From: Diadophis punctatus similis
Lineage: Eukaryota; Chordata; Lepidosauria; Squamata; Dipsadidae
Assembly (NCBI GenBank): GCA_023053685.1
Contig: JALIGW010000001.1
Coordinates: 51,767,359 to 51,831,358 of the forward strand
Length of the DNA stretch: 64,000 nt
Direction: 5' to 3'
Of the stretch, positions 35,107 to 46,758 are shown piece after piece. The position numbers and the translations under genes were made by a program. Numbering within the stretch: position 1 is the first letter of the stretch; each line of letters begins with the position of its first letter. The notes under the pieces are model-generated. The model was not told the DNA's origin. It did no database searches and was given only the letters and a program-made list of their open reading frames with translations.

Positions 35107-35371
35107 AAACAGAGCCGAGGTGGAGCAGCGGTTAGAGGCAGTACTGCAGGTCACTTTAGCTGACTGTGATCCGCAGGTCAGCGATTCAAATCTCACCGGC
35201 TCAAGGTTGACTCAGCCTTCCATCCTTCTGAGGTAGGTAAAATGAGGACCCAGATTGTTGGGGGCAATATAAATATATATTGCTTACTGGTGTAAACAGC
35301 TTAGAGAGTGCTTGCACTGTGAGGCGGTATATAAATCTCACAAAATAAAATAATAAATAAATAAAAATAAA
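35107..35371 (+). mobile_element. Sauria-type SINE
   Basis: gagccgaggtggagcagcgg head, gattcaaatctcaccggctc, the tccatccttctgaggtaggt core and a gaggcggtatataaatctca end with an ataaataaataaaa tail. Same subfamily as 8339-8648, including the ctttagctgac/ggtcagcg insert and the tgcttactggtgtaaac segment. Confidence 0.88.
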
Positions 35372-35392
35372 ACAGATCTGATTAGAATTGAG

Positions 35393-35394
<2 letters not shown>

Positions 35395-35437
<43 letters not shown>
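35395..35437. repeat. (GT)n microsatellite
   Basis: About 21 GT dinucleotides. Confidence 0.97.
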
Positions 35438-35439
<2 letters not shown>

Positions 35440-38400
35440 GTACTGTATGTATACACAGAGATACATATAATTCAAACTAGTAGGGAATTATGGAATACAG
35501 GGATGAAATTGCCTAGTCTTGAGTATTGCCTCAAGAGCTTAGACTATCATCTTTCTTTATGAGTTTTATTAGCTTTAATTTCAATTCCTGCCTTCTGCCT
35601 CATCTACAGCTTTGGCAAATGCTGGCACACATGTTCTTGATGCTTGGGAAGGAAGCTAATCTGTTTCCCCACGCAGCAAAGAATTCTGTAGAATGGAGGA
35701 GGAGGAGGAGCCTGGGTTGAATCTTTTTTTGCCATCAAGGCTAGTTGTTGCTCAGTTACAGCAACCAGCAATCAGAAAAGCAAAATATATAGCTTACAGA
35801 GCCATAAAATATCAGAATTCTAACCATGTGTTGCAAGAAGCTCAAATAAGGGAGTACAAAATTGCCTAATCTATCCTAAACAAGTTTCTATTGAAATAAA
35901 TGTACACGGAGTTGGATTCAGTTTAAGTCTGTAACAGGTCACAGAAGTTAATTATGGGTAACTTAAATCCCATTAGTTTCAAAAGTACTAAGCAAATCTA
36001 GCAGCCAAATGATTTGGAGTTGATAACTTCAAAAATATTGTAACCCTTCCTGAAGCAAAGCAAAGAGACCATCTCTATCTTCTGGTTTTGAGCATATGAA
36101 AAAGTTCCACTCAAGTCCTTTACAACTAACTTTGAGAAAACTAATACATTTAATGGCCAGGCACATGAAAAGGCTTGATATTAGTAGTCATTAATAACTG
36201 GAGTGAAATTTCATTCTATTGATCATCAGTATAATGATAAAAAATTACTTCCTAAAACCAATTATCTTTTTGTTTCAGTAGATGTTTATTTTCATCTTGG
36301 TACAGAATAATTTCTTTGATGCTTTCATTGATATGAAAGATTTCCATATTATTTTAGTCATTGATGGTAGGTGGTAGCAACTCCCCCATTTTGGACACCA
36401 GTTAATCAGCTGGGGCTCAAAATATCTGATGTGAAGTCAGTCTGTCCTGATAGTATTTTTCATCTTAATGCTTCAGATTTGCTCCAGTGACTTTTTACTG
36501 TAAGATACAAAATATGATCTTTATTAAAACTGATAAAATAGCAGAATTGGAGATTGCTTCTTCTACAATTCGACAAAAGAGGTGGAGAAATTCCTTTTTA
36601 AGCAAAAAGCAATGCATAAATGTTGAGAGATCACTCTGTTTTGTCCTGTCCCAAAAGAAAGTTTTCCTTTTATGCACAGGCAGATATAAGCATATTTTGC
36701 CTCAGCTGAAATGCAGATTCTATAGTACATGTAGGTTTTTGTGTGTTTACTTCCTTGTTTCATTCTATATTTGCAGACTCAGTTAAACTCCCCGGGAGCA
36801 ATAAACATCTCTAAACTATTTGAAACCATCTCCAATTTGAAAAAAAGGAAGTTTTCAATAAATTTATTGATTAAAATAATTCTGCAACTTGCATTAAAGA
36901 TATAAACTCTTAATTTGTTCAATTACATAAGCACACTATACTATATATACACATACAGATACATGTATATTCCTATCAAATTATATGAAAAAAGATGCAT
37001 CAAAAACCTCAGTAAACATACTTTGAAGTAATTTGATGCAGAGTTCCTGTTTCAGGCTCATCACAATTTGAAATAGAGTTCTCATTTTCCTATTCTTATG
37101 CTAAATTCGCATTCACATTTTTTTTGCATTGTTTCTCATAATTTTACTACTGCTTTTCTTTCATAATTGCTGTATGACATAGCTGATGAATTACTATGTT
37201 TCTGGAAAGGAAGAATTTTGATGGTTATACTGACCCACCTACCGTAAGTCTTGTTTCTTGATTTCCTTCTTGACAAACCATAGGCTAGGCACCTATGTAT
37301 AACAGCAATCTGACTTTCCAGACAATTACTTTCTAATCTAAGACACTTGTACTAAAGCTATGCAAAATTTTAAGGAGGGAAAAATCTAAAACTTACAGTT
37401 TCCGACAAGATGACTTTTCCCGTTTCTGATTTTCTAAGAATGAAATAAATGGCAATACATTGAAAACAGAGCAATGTTCTCTTTATTATTTTTATCATTA
37501 CATTCTTTTTCAAGGAAACTGTAAAATGGGAAAAAGAACTTATGGTGATTTAACACAGCGAGACTTCATTTCAGCGAGATGCCTGATGAATGGAATTCTT
37601 AAAATAATTGATTTTCTCCTCCTTATCATATGAAAAATGGGTAATAACATACAGTGAAACCCTTTTAAACAAAAGGTCATTTTGTGTCCATTAAAGCAAG
37701 CATAAAATACATTATGATGTTTAATTAATATACTGTAGAAATAACTGCTTTCTAGTTAATAAGTTTACAAAATATTTTAAAAATGAAGCAAAGGAAGCTT
37801 CCTGAGAAATCTAACCTTTATCCTGAACTGATTACTTAATGGAACTGCATGGCAATCAAACTTGACAATCGAATTCGATGGCTGTGTTTTCAAACAATAA
37901 ATTTGCTATCCTGGCTCCTTTCCTAGTTATGCAGCTATGCTGCTTCAGTATTAGATTTGCTGAATGTATAGAGTGATTTGAAAATGACAACTATCTCATC
38001 AAAGGCAATATCAGTCAGGCAGCCTTTTGAAAAAAATCCATACTGACCTCACCTCCATCCAACTCTCACTGACACTTATCATTCACACTGTGATATCACA
38101 TAAACACTTTCCCGATCTGCAGCTTAAGTTTTTGTAGAAGGGCAAAATTCTGTTAACTTCTGACCCACCTCTCAAATACCCAGTCTGATGCATTTCTGTT
38201 CGCAAACCACTGCCATATTTTCCAAGCTCCTGAATGGTCTCTGCTTGCTCTAAGATACTTAAATTATACACAACCGTATATCAATTACTTGAAATGAAAT
38301 TAAAATTAAAGAAATTTCAGTTTCTGATATAACTGAATTAAACCTTGGCTGCACGTTAGCAATGAAAGGAAATCTTTCAAAAGTTTAGTTAGTTTTTATT

Positions 38401-38980
38401 TTCTTATCTGACTTCAAGACTTCAGGATAGATGACAATGCATTATTGATCATTTTACCCCAAACACTATTACCTATTGGATTAAACTAGAGTTTCTCAAC
38501 CCGAGTTCCATGGAACCCTAGGATTCCTTGAGAGTCACTAGGAAATCATAATTTTATTTGGGGGGGGGAAGAGTGAATAAAACCCTTCCAACCAACACTG
38601 TATAAGCCTACTGGAGTGTGTGCAAACTCCAGTCAGGGGTTGGGATTGAGTATGTGCATGTAAGTGGGGATGTGAGAAAAGCATGAATCAAGGAGTGTAG
38701 AGTGAGCTGAGTAGAAAAGTGAGTAGTGAGCAAGGAGTGAGAAGAGGAGCAGGAGTGATGAGAGAGTGCACAAGAAAGAGAGATACCACCAGGGCCTCCA
38801 TGCTTGGGCTCTCTGTGTTTGCCTGCATTTTTGCAGGAGCAGTGATCCTGGGGGGCTCCATGTCACGGAAAGTGAAGAATATCCAGGGCTGGCCTGACCA
38901 AGGTATCAGTGTCAGCAGGAGCAACCCACAAAGAGGTGTGGGAAAGGAGGCAGGGAAAAGAAAAAGTGGTGGTAGTGGAG
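35440..38980. other. AT-rich unique sequence, no gene seen
   Basis: About 3.5 kb. A short ggtttctcaacc-like motif with ttccatggaaccctaggatt at about 38490-38560 may be a MITE fragment. Nothing else could be assigned. The region at 38620-38980 is purine-rich on the plus strand but not recognisable. Confidence 0.4.
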
Positions 38981-38990
38981 GCTTTGGCAT

Positions 38991-39684
38991 CAGCCAAAAA
39001 GGTTTCAAGAACTGTTAACCTAATCTTGTGTAGCTTCTTCTCCGGTAATATCACACTACTAACCAGAGCATACAAAACATTCGCCAGACCAATCCTTGAA
39101 TACAGCTCATCTGTCTGGAACCCACACCACATATCGGACATAAATACATTAGAAAGTGTCCAGAAATACTTTACGAGAAGAGCCCTCCACTCCTCTACTC
39201 GCAACAGAATACCTTATGCAATCAGATTTGAAATCCTGGGCTTAGAAAGCTTAGAACTACGTCGCTTTCGGCACGACCTAAGCATAGCTCATAAAATTAT
39301 CTACTACAATGTCCTTCCTGTCAATGACTACTTCAGCTTCAACCACAACAATACACGAGCACACAACAGATACAAACTCAAAGTGAACCGCTCCAAACTT
39401 GACTGTAGAAAATATGACTTTAGCAACAGAGTGGTAAATGCCTGGAACTCACTACCTGACATTGTGGTTTCGTCACCAAACCCCCAAAACTTTACCCTTA
39501 GACTGTCCACTGTTGACCTCACCCTATTCCTAAGAGGTCAGTAAGGGGCGTGCCTAGTGTCCCTGTCCTAACGTTCCCTCTTATCAGTACTCATCTTATG
39601 TATATACAGTAAACAATGTTATATCTATGTATATTACCAACACGTACTTGACAAAAATAAATAAATAAAAATAAAATAAATCAG
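38991..39684 (+). mobile_element. 5'-truncated CR1/L3-like LINE, open frame
   Basis: From about 38991 to the TAA at 39542-39544 the plus strand is open for about 184 codons. It carries VSRTVNLIL, ITLLTRAYKTFARPILEYSS, LESVQKYFTRRALHSST, LEILGLESLELRRFRHDLS, DYFSFNHNN and NRVVNAWNSLPDIVVSSPNP, the C-terminal region of a Jockey-superfamily LINE polymerase. The 3' part has the tatgtatattaccaacacgt / acttgacaaaaataaataaa end. The open frame runs on upstream into non-LINE sequence (ATG at 38909) by chance, giving a chimeric 211-codon frame. It is about 90% identical by eye to 16145-16758 but extends further 5'. Confidence 0.87.
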
Positions 39685-40042
39685 GGTGGCAAGGTTTCAG
39701 GAGAGGTTGAGGATACCAAATATTAAGGGGTGGGCTGTGGGAAGTTGCAAGGTGTCAGCAAAGGGACCTTGTGTGGGAAACAAAAGATGGAAAGAAGAAG
39801 CTGAATTTGGGGAATGGAGTACATGAAACAAATATAATAGTTTTGTGACTTGTGTTCTATATTTGAGCATGAATGTGAAGGAGTTACCCAAGGCCTGAAA
39901 TATATTCATGTATTCTGTCCATACTTATTTAGGATTCAACACATTACTAATGTGTTTTAAAGGAAATAAAAATGGGCCACCACATTTTATTTTTATATTT
40001 TCTGTCCAAATTCTTTAATTCTAAGTAAGTCCACTTGTATAA

Positions 40043-40250
40043 ATGTCTATGGAGATTCTTAATCATCCAGGTCATGGTTGTCCCAAAGGTGCTTTTCCAA
40101 AAGGCAACTGGAATTTCTTGGGTTTTTTTTTCTTTGAAAATGTTTAACTTCACTTCATCCAAAAAACTTCTTCAATTCTGAACTAAACATTTCCAAAGGG
40201 AAAAAAACCCAAGAAAGTCCAGTTGCCTTTTGGAAAAGCACCTTTGGGTT
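40043..40250 (-). mobile_element. 208-bp insertion made largely of a 64-bp inverted repeat
   Basis: Left arm 40082-40145 (cccaaaggtgcttttccaaa onward) and right arm 40185-40248 (ending ggaaaagcacctttggg) are reverse complements with few differences, separated by 39 nt. The segment is flanked by the 11-bp direct repeat cacttgtataa at 40032-40042 and 40251-40261, as expected for a retroposition target duplication. The arm sequence is familiar as a dispersed vertebrate repeat, but I cannot place it in a family; a Penelope-like or LINE-derived fragment with an inverted 5' end is possible. Confidence 0.7.
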
Positions 40251-40529
40251 CACTTGTATAAGAAATACTGCTGGATAAGACCAAGACTCATTTTTGTCTT
40301 AGCAGTTTGTTTATCACCCTGACCAACCACATATCTCTGAGTGTTGAAAGTAGGACATAGAAACCTACTACTACCATTGCTCTCCTACAACTACAGTAGG
40401 AGGCAGAGTGCCCCCAATGTGGAAACAACCTTGAGTGTGAATTTGTGAAATCCTTCATCACTAATTAATTTCACAAAGTAAATATGTGGTGTGTCAAGAA
40501 GTACCTCCTATGATTTAAATCTCCTTTCA

Positions 40530-40756
40530 AGCATTATTAGCACTTAGACTTATATACTGCTTCATAGTGCTTTACAGCCCTCTCTAAGCGGTTTTACAGA
40601 GTTCAGCATATTGCCCCCAACAATCTGGGTCCTCATTTTACCCACCTCAGAAAGATGGAAGGCTGAGTCAACCTTGAGCCGGTGAGATTTGAACAGCTGA
40701 CCTGCTGAACTGCAGTGCTACACTTTAACCACTGCGCCACCTCACGGCTCTTGGAT
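40530..40756 (-). mobile_element. Sauria-type SINE
   Basis: Minus strand: agccgtgaggtggcgcagtg head, ggttaaagtgtagcactgca, gttcaaatctcaccggctca, a tccatctttctgaggtgggt core, and a gaagcagtatataagtctaa end. Close to the copy at 33076 but lacking one internal block. Confidence 0.87.
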
Positions 40757-41429
40757 GGCTTCTGATCTTAATATTTTATGAGAGAAGAAAAACATATCCC
40801 TATCTATTTCTCCATGCCATGCATAATTTTGTACACCTCAATCATGTCCCCTTTCAGATACTGGTTTCTAAGCTAAAGAATCACGAACATCTAGCTTTCT
40901 TATTGATAATTTGTGTTGCCATTTTCTACACTTTTCCCAATTCTACAATGTATTTCTTCAATTTAACAATCCAAACTGTACACAGTACTGCAGATGCATA
41001 CATACCATAGTTCGTTAGAACATTTTTATTTTAATTCTCTTTTCTAATGATCCCTTGAATATAATTTGCCTTCTTCCCAATTGCCAAATATATCTAGCAC
41101 TGGATCATGGTCATTACTTAGGATTAAATGTAGGGTGGGCTCTTCTCCCTCTGAGCTCTACCTCTCTATTTATGATTTAACCATAAGAAGAATGTGCCAT
41201 CATATCCTGCTTTGCTAGCCCTCTCATAGCTCTCTCTCTCTCTTTTCTCTTGGATAATTCAAATGGCAGTGCTTATCTCATTGCTTCTCAATATATGGAT
41301 TGGCCACTGCCTAGCATAAGTATCTTGTTTATTTGTCCTTTGCCCTAAAAATCTATTTCTGTAAGAAAAGTTTAATCATATTTTATGATTAAAGACTAAA
41401 CACAGAATTCAAAGAAGGAAAGGTTTAAT

Positions 41430-41869
41430 GTAGTTCTGATGATACACCATCAATAAAATTAAGAATGATTTCAGACAGGTGGCTGTCCAGTCTTTTCTTA
41501 AAAACCTCCAGTGATGAAGCACTTACAACTTCTGAAGGTAAGCTGTTCCACTGGTTAATTGTCCTCACTGTTAGGAAGTTTCTCCTTAATTCCAAGTTGC
41601 TTCTCTCCTTGTTTAGTTTCCACCCATTGCTTCTTGTTCTGGCCTCAGGTGCTTTGGAGAATAGTTTGACTCCCTCTTCTTTGTGGCAACGCCTGAGATA
41701 TTGGAACACTGCTATCATGTCTCCCCTGGTCCTTCTTTTCTCTAGACTAGCCATATCCAATTCCTGCAATTGTTCTTCATATGTTTTAGTCTCCAGGCCC
41801 TTAATCATCTTAGTTGCTCTTCTCTGCACTTTTTCCAAAGTCTCAACATCCTTTATGTCCACTGCATGC
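41430..41869 (-). mobile_element. CR1 LINE fragment with an open C-terminal frame
   Basis: The minus-strand frame 41425-41871 (about 148 codons) carries the CR1 C-terminal blocks DVETLEKVQRRATKMIKGLE, LDMASLEKRRTRGDMIAVFQ, LRRNFLTVRTINQWNSLPSE and VFKKRLDSHLS. It lacks the usual CR1 3' end (ggttggactagatgacct), so it is truncated on both sides. Its 5' edge runs into an 18-bp foldback (41852-41894). The frame is still open but clearly partial. Confidence 0.85.
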
Positions 41870-41894
41870 AATTAAAGCATGCAGTGGACATAAA
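41852..41894. repeat. Perfect 18-bp inverted repeat at the CR1 5' junction
   Basis: Arms 41852-41869 (tttatgtccactgcatgc) and 41877-41894 are exact reverse complements with a 7-nt spacer, aattaaa. The inner arm belongs to the CR1 fragment; the outer arm is an inverted copy of the same bases. Confidence 0.95.
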
Positions 41895-42609
41895 AACAGG
41901 AAGAATTTGAATAGCATTCATGTTGCTGCCATTTTGATCACATACACATATTGCAGATAACCTTGATGTTAGATCCTCCCCAGAAAGAAGGGTGTTACAA
42001 GAAAACATAGAAATGCTTTATAGGCAAACCGTTCATTCAGCAAGTGTTTTCAGCAGAGTAGACATGGTTATTCCTCTTTTTAATACAATAGGAAGTAAGT
42101 AGAAAATTCAGGTCTTTCACTGTAGTGTATTATCATATCAAAATCACAATAAGATTTCACATCGATTATATCAGTAGAACATCAATTAATGTATGGTGAT
42201 TATGTTAAAAATCTTACTAAGCCAAAATGTGTTTGGTTTCATTTGGTTGTGCTTTACTAAGTTATACAATCTTGCCACTATGGGTTGTGGCTTCATGTGT
42301 GGAGAAAACGCAGGTAAATCACTATTTAATCAATAAACTATTATTAACTGTGGCTTCGTATGATGTGTAAATGCAGTCTGTGTTTCTCCATGTAATCTTA
42401 CAAATCACAAAAGACAGAAATTTAACCCAGATTTAAATACTCCTTGATAAAATAAGAATTCTTCAACAATAGTGTAATATTTCTATGGAAATAATGTAAT
42501 TCAGATGTATTCAGATTTAGCCAGAATCCGGGGCTTATTTTGATTTGAGTGCTCTATTGCAGTTCTAAGGGAATACTGCAATGAAACCTCACTTTAGCAG
42601 AGTTATTAT

Positions 42610-42689
42610 CCTTCCTTCCTTCCTTCCTTCCTTCCTTCCTTCCTTCCTTCCTTCCTTCCTTCCTTCCTTCCTTCCTTCCTTCCTTCCTC
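42610..42689. repeat. (CCTT)n microsatellite
   Basis: About 20 uninterrupted CCTT units. Confidence 0.97.
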
Positions 42690-44127
42690 ATTCTGTTATT
42701 TGAATTGGTTTCTAACTTGTTGGATCTCACCAGAGGATATTTCAGAATAAAAGCCTCCTATCTGTAGAAGACAGTAAAAAGAGAGGCAGCTTTTGCAGTT
42801 TTATTCTGTTTCTGTTATTCTTTTCTGTCACATTTGAAAATTGGTTTTAGTTTTTTAGTTAGTTTTTTCAAACCAGCTTCTCTTTTAATAATACCTGTGC
42901 AGTAGACACAGATAGTGGAATGCAGCTTTCTAATGTGAGATTATGCACCTGTCCTGGAACAACCTGAAGAACCAGAGGAATTTTGAAGAAAAATTACCAG
43001 AGAAAGTTCAAGAACAGACGAAATTTAGAATCTACAGGCTGAAGATATATTCTGTTTTCTCCCATCAGACATTTGCTGAGGCACTGAGAATATAAGTCTG
43101 AAGTGGCCAAGCCATTACCCAGACAACAAGAAGACAACGGTAGAAAGATCAAAGCTCTTTCAAGAAGGATGCAGCTAATCAATGAGCTTTGGCATTAAAA
43201 CAGATCACATAGAAGAGCTTTGTTTTGCTTTGCATATTTGCTTAAATCCAGTCTTAAATGAGTTAAATGGTCTGTTTAGGCTACTAATGGCACTTCAATT
43301 TGATGGAGTCTAAACTGAGCACTGTAAAAAAGAAAGAAAGCACTGCCTTGAAACTCCTTTTTCCTTACGTGGCCATGTTTTGCACATAGCATTATCTTAT
43401 TAAAAATAGTTTATTCCATTTCTCCCCTACATTGCAATTAAACAGATCCCCCACCCCCATTATGCTAGCCACATAGATATGTTATAATAACTTTTTAGTT
43501 TTCCAAAACAAACAAATGAGCAAACCTAAGAAAAGTTACTGTTGACTAGACAAGATACTTTGGTCCAGCTTTCTTAAGTCAGAATATGACATGTTGTTTG
43601 TATCTGTCTAGTCACTTTCTCCTGCCTTTGTAGGCAGTATCCCCCATCCATTTTTGGCATAGGAGTATCCACTAGGCACTGTCACAATAAAAATTAAGCA
43701 TGGGTAGGTAGTGGTGGGTTCTCAGTCAGGTTGTACTGGCAAAGAATGACATGGAACAGCATGGAAACACTTTGAACAGTTGCTACAGTCAAAAGACAGT
43801 ATAATTGGATAATTCTTTCACTGGTCTCTCTCTGGATTCTTTCCTGCATCTGCCCTCTCTGATCTGGATTCCTGAAAATTTAACTGTGTTGAAATGAAAT
43901 CCAAAACAGTTAGTAAGATATTAGTCATCCAGATTGTAAGAGAATATAATTCAAAAAATTTTGTACCAATTTCTTCCATTCATCATAATGGTCTGACTTT
44001 ACCTCATTCTGTCAAAAAAAGCTATATTGTGTTTTCATCCTGTTTTATATGAAAAGTTTGCAGAAAACAGGGAGATAGGGTATAATGGGGAGATGTATTT
44101 TTCATTCAGACAAGAACAGCAGAAAAA

Positions 44128-44128
<1 letters not shown>

Positions 44129-44176
<48 letters not shown>
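44129..44176. repeat. (CA)n microsatellite
   Basis: About 23 CA dinucleotides. Confidence 0.97.
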
Positions 44177-44177
<1 letters not shown>

Positions 44178-44454
44178 TTTGACATTATCTTCGGCTGTCC
44201 ATACACAAGCATTGACCCTTTGGCATACTGTTTTAATGGGCAATGATACTGACATCAAGTGGATACATTAGTGAATTAAATAGCTGAGCTTTTGTGATAA
44301 AGAGGAGCTGCTCATGTCAACAGAACACTTGATTATAAAGTGGATGCTGAAGAACCCACTGCCTCGGATTCTTTTCTAAATTTTGTAAATCTATAGAAAG
44401 TACCTGAAATTGGAGTTTTGTACAATTTCTAGCACTTGTAGAATCACTAAAAAG

Positions 44455-44640
44455 GATCGTAGGAGACCCAGTTTTGTATAGTGATTAAAGGCACAAGCAG
44501 CCTAGTCCTGCCTTAAGCACAAAGCCAGCTGGATGACTTTGGGTCAGTTACTCTTTCCTAGGCCTAGGAAGAAGACAAAGGCAAACTACTTTTGAAAATG
44601 TTTGCCAAGAATATTGCATAGATTTGTCCGATCAGCTGCC
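44455..44640 (+). mobile_element. tRNA-derived SINE, second type, decayed
   Basis: It reads cagttttgtatagtgattaa (box A region), cctagtcctgccttaagcac (box B region), agctggatgactttgggtca, then gacaaaggcaaactactttt and ttgccaagaa. The agctgggtgactttgggtca core is shared with the SINE at 49745-50012 (minus strand) but the 3' part differs; the same 3' part recurs at about 21380. Many substitutions suggest age. Confidence 0.6.
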
Positions 44641-44724
44641 ATGTTTCAAGATTGATACAGAAGCACATATGCACACACATAAAAAGAAAATTATACAAGG
44701 AAAATAGTATGTCCTTCCTTTCTT

Positions 44725-44824
44725 CTATCCTATCCTATCCTATCCTATCCTATCCTACCCTACCCTACCCTACCCTACCCTACCCTACCCTATCCCATCT
44801 CATCCCATCCCATCCCATCCCATC
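44725..44824. repeat. Graded pentanucleotide array (CTATC to CTACC to CATCC)
   Basis: A 5-bp period is kept for about 100 bp while the unit changes in steps: ctatc (44725-44756), ctacc (44757-44790), then catcc (44795-44824). Confidence 0.95.
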
Positions 44825-44829
44825 AATTT

Positions 44830-45700
44830 TGCTTTGGAAATACACCAATTTTTCATCAGGAAATATCTGGTTTGAATTTCATTTTATAGTACTGTAAAAC
44901 TCCTAGTTTTCAGCAATTAACTTGGTGAATTAACTATTATCACCATCTTTTTTTCTTATACCAGACTGGTCCATTCTTATTATTTTGAACTACAGTTCCC
45001 AGAATTCCTTCCCATTTACTATGCTGATTAGGACTAATGGAGCTAAAGTCTCAACAATTTATAGGACAACAAATTGTTACCCCTTTCTTATACCATAAGA
45101 AATCCTGCTATAGGACTGTGCTGAGACCTCTGGTGGTATAAACTCTGGCATAAACAAACTTTCATATGTCTAACAAATATGACTAAAAATGAGAATCAGA
45201 GTTTAATAGAGGAAATAGTATCATATCTGAGATTTCTACCATCTCATTTGGTCTTGTTAGAAAAATTATTGTGGAATTCTACTGGAATCAATAATTTATT
45301 TCATTCAAAGTCTGCGTCATTTCCTGCAATATGATTCTTGACTTTAAAAATGTATTTCAGGTTATTATTCCTCCTCGTTCTCCTTGTCGTCTTCACAATA
45401 ATGGTCAGCATAAGCCAGACAATTGCCATCTGAAAGAACTTGTACATTCCATTAGTCACAATAAGCTACAAGAACTGAGGAGCAGTTTTGAAATTGTTCT
45501 GTCACTCAGCATCATTCTTAAAGAAGAAACTTGAATAGTCAGGTCAAAGAAACCTTGCAAAGGTGGACCTCTGTCATTATCATAATGAAAACATTCCCAA
45601 AGGACATGACTGGTTATTTTTTCCATTCCACAAGTCAATCACAGATGAAATAGGATATACTTTAAATAGTTGGGAAGTTCTGCTCTTTCCTCCATTTCGT
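44830..45700. other. AT-rich unique sequence, no gene seen
   Basis: No repeat family or coding frame recognised. Confidence 0.4.
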
Positions 45701-45715
45701 TTCTCAGGTGGAAAG

Positions 45716-45983
45716 CAGGGGTGAAATGCTCCCAGCTCATGTTTATCTGTCTGTGGTCGGAGAGCCGATCGCGCAGGCAGCGTGAGGCTCCGCCCACCCA
45801 CTGGGCCACCGCCATTTGAGTTCTTTTACCCTCTACGCATGCACAGAACGCTTTGTGCATGCGCAGAGGGTAAAATAACTCAAATGGCGGTGTCCCGGTG
45901 GGTGGGCGGAGTGCCGCACTACCTGCGCGATCGGCTGTCCGATGACAGACAGGTAAAAGCGAACCGGGAGCATTTCACCGCTG
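45716..45983. mobile_element. Foldback hAT-type MITE
   Basis: A 268-bp, near-palindromic element. The ends are caggggtgaaatgctccc and ggagcatttcaccgctg. The inner arms pair over ccgccatttgagttctttta / taaaataactcaaatggcgg around a centre near 45850. Flanks ggtggaaag (45707-45715) and ggtggaag (45984-45991) look like an 8-bp target duplication with a one-base change. GC- and CpG-rich, no coding capacity. Same architecture as 608-926 but a different sequence family. Confidence 0.82.
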
Positions 45984-46167
45984 GGTGGAAGTGGAAGAAC
46001 AGTCCAGTTTGTTACTAGACCTTCTATCACTCCTAGGAATAGTCCACCTGTCCTAAACTATTAAAAGATGATAATGCTAGGTATCAACATGTATAGTTGT
46101 ACAGGTAGTCCTCAACTTATGACCCCAATGGAGCCCAACATTTATGTTGTTAAATGAGAAATTTGTT

Positions 46168-46244
46168 AATAGAATAGAATAGAATAGAATAGAATAGAAT
46201 AGAATAGAATAGAATAGAATAGAATAGAATAGAATAGAATAGAA
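46168..46244. repeat. (AATAG)n array at the LINE 3' end
   Basis: About 15 agaat units, joined directly to the 3' end of the minus-strand LINE. Snake genomes are reported to have AATAG microsatellites seeded by CR1/L3-type LINEs. Confidence 0.95.
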
Positions 46245-46758
46245 TTCTTTATTGGCCAAGTGTGATTGAACAAACAAGGAATTTGTCTTTGGTGCATATG
46301 CTCTCAGTGTACATAAAAGAAAAGATACATTTGTCAAGAATCATGAGGTACAACACTTAATGATTGTCATAGGGTACAAATAAGCAATCAGGAAACAATC
46401 AATATTGATATAAATCGTAAGGATACAAGCAACAAGTTATAAGTGGGAGGAGATGGGTGATAGGAACAATGAGAAGACTAATAGTAATAGTAATGCAGCC
46501 TTAGTGAATTGTTAGACAGTGATGAGGGAATTATTTGTTTAGCAGAGTGATGGCGTTCAGGAAAAAACTGTTCTTGTGTCTAGTTGTCTTGGTGCGCAGT
46601 GCTCTATAGCGTCGTTTTGAGGGTAGGAGTTGAAACAATTTATGTCCAGGATGTGAGGGGTCAGTAAATATTTTCACGGCCCTCTTTTTGACTCGTGCAG
46701 TATACAGGTCCTCAATGGAAGGCAGGTTGGCAGCAATTGTTTTTTCTGCAGTTCTGCA
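46170..46758 (-). mobile_element. LINE 3' end with C-terminal coding remnant
   Basis: The minus-strand frame at 46531-46760 encodes RVKKRAVKIFTDPSHPGHKL, FQLLPSKRRYRALRTKT and HKNSFFLNAITLLNK, a C-terminal block (DPSHPxHxLFxLLPSxRRYR) seen in several vertebrate non-LTR retrotransposons. A roughly 300-bp 3' untranslated part follows and ends in ggccaataaagaattct, then (AATAG)n. The insertion split a MITE, with gttaa near both junctions as a possible target duplication. The clade (CR1/L3-like or other) is not settled. Confidence 0.75.

Larger units (their letters stand above)
41895..44450. other. AT-rich unique sequence with two microsatellites, no gene seen
   Basis: Only a (CCTT)n tract (42610-42689) and a (CA)n tract (44129-44176) were recognised. 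Confidence 0.45.

Noticed and set aside
38909..39544. A 211-residue host protein
   Set aside because: From about residue 28 it is LINE polymerase C-terminus; the first part is a chance extension into flanking DNA.
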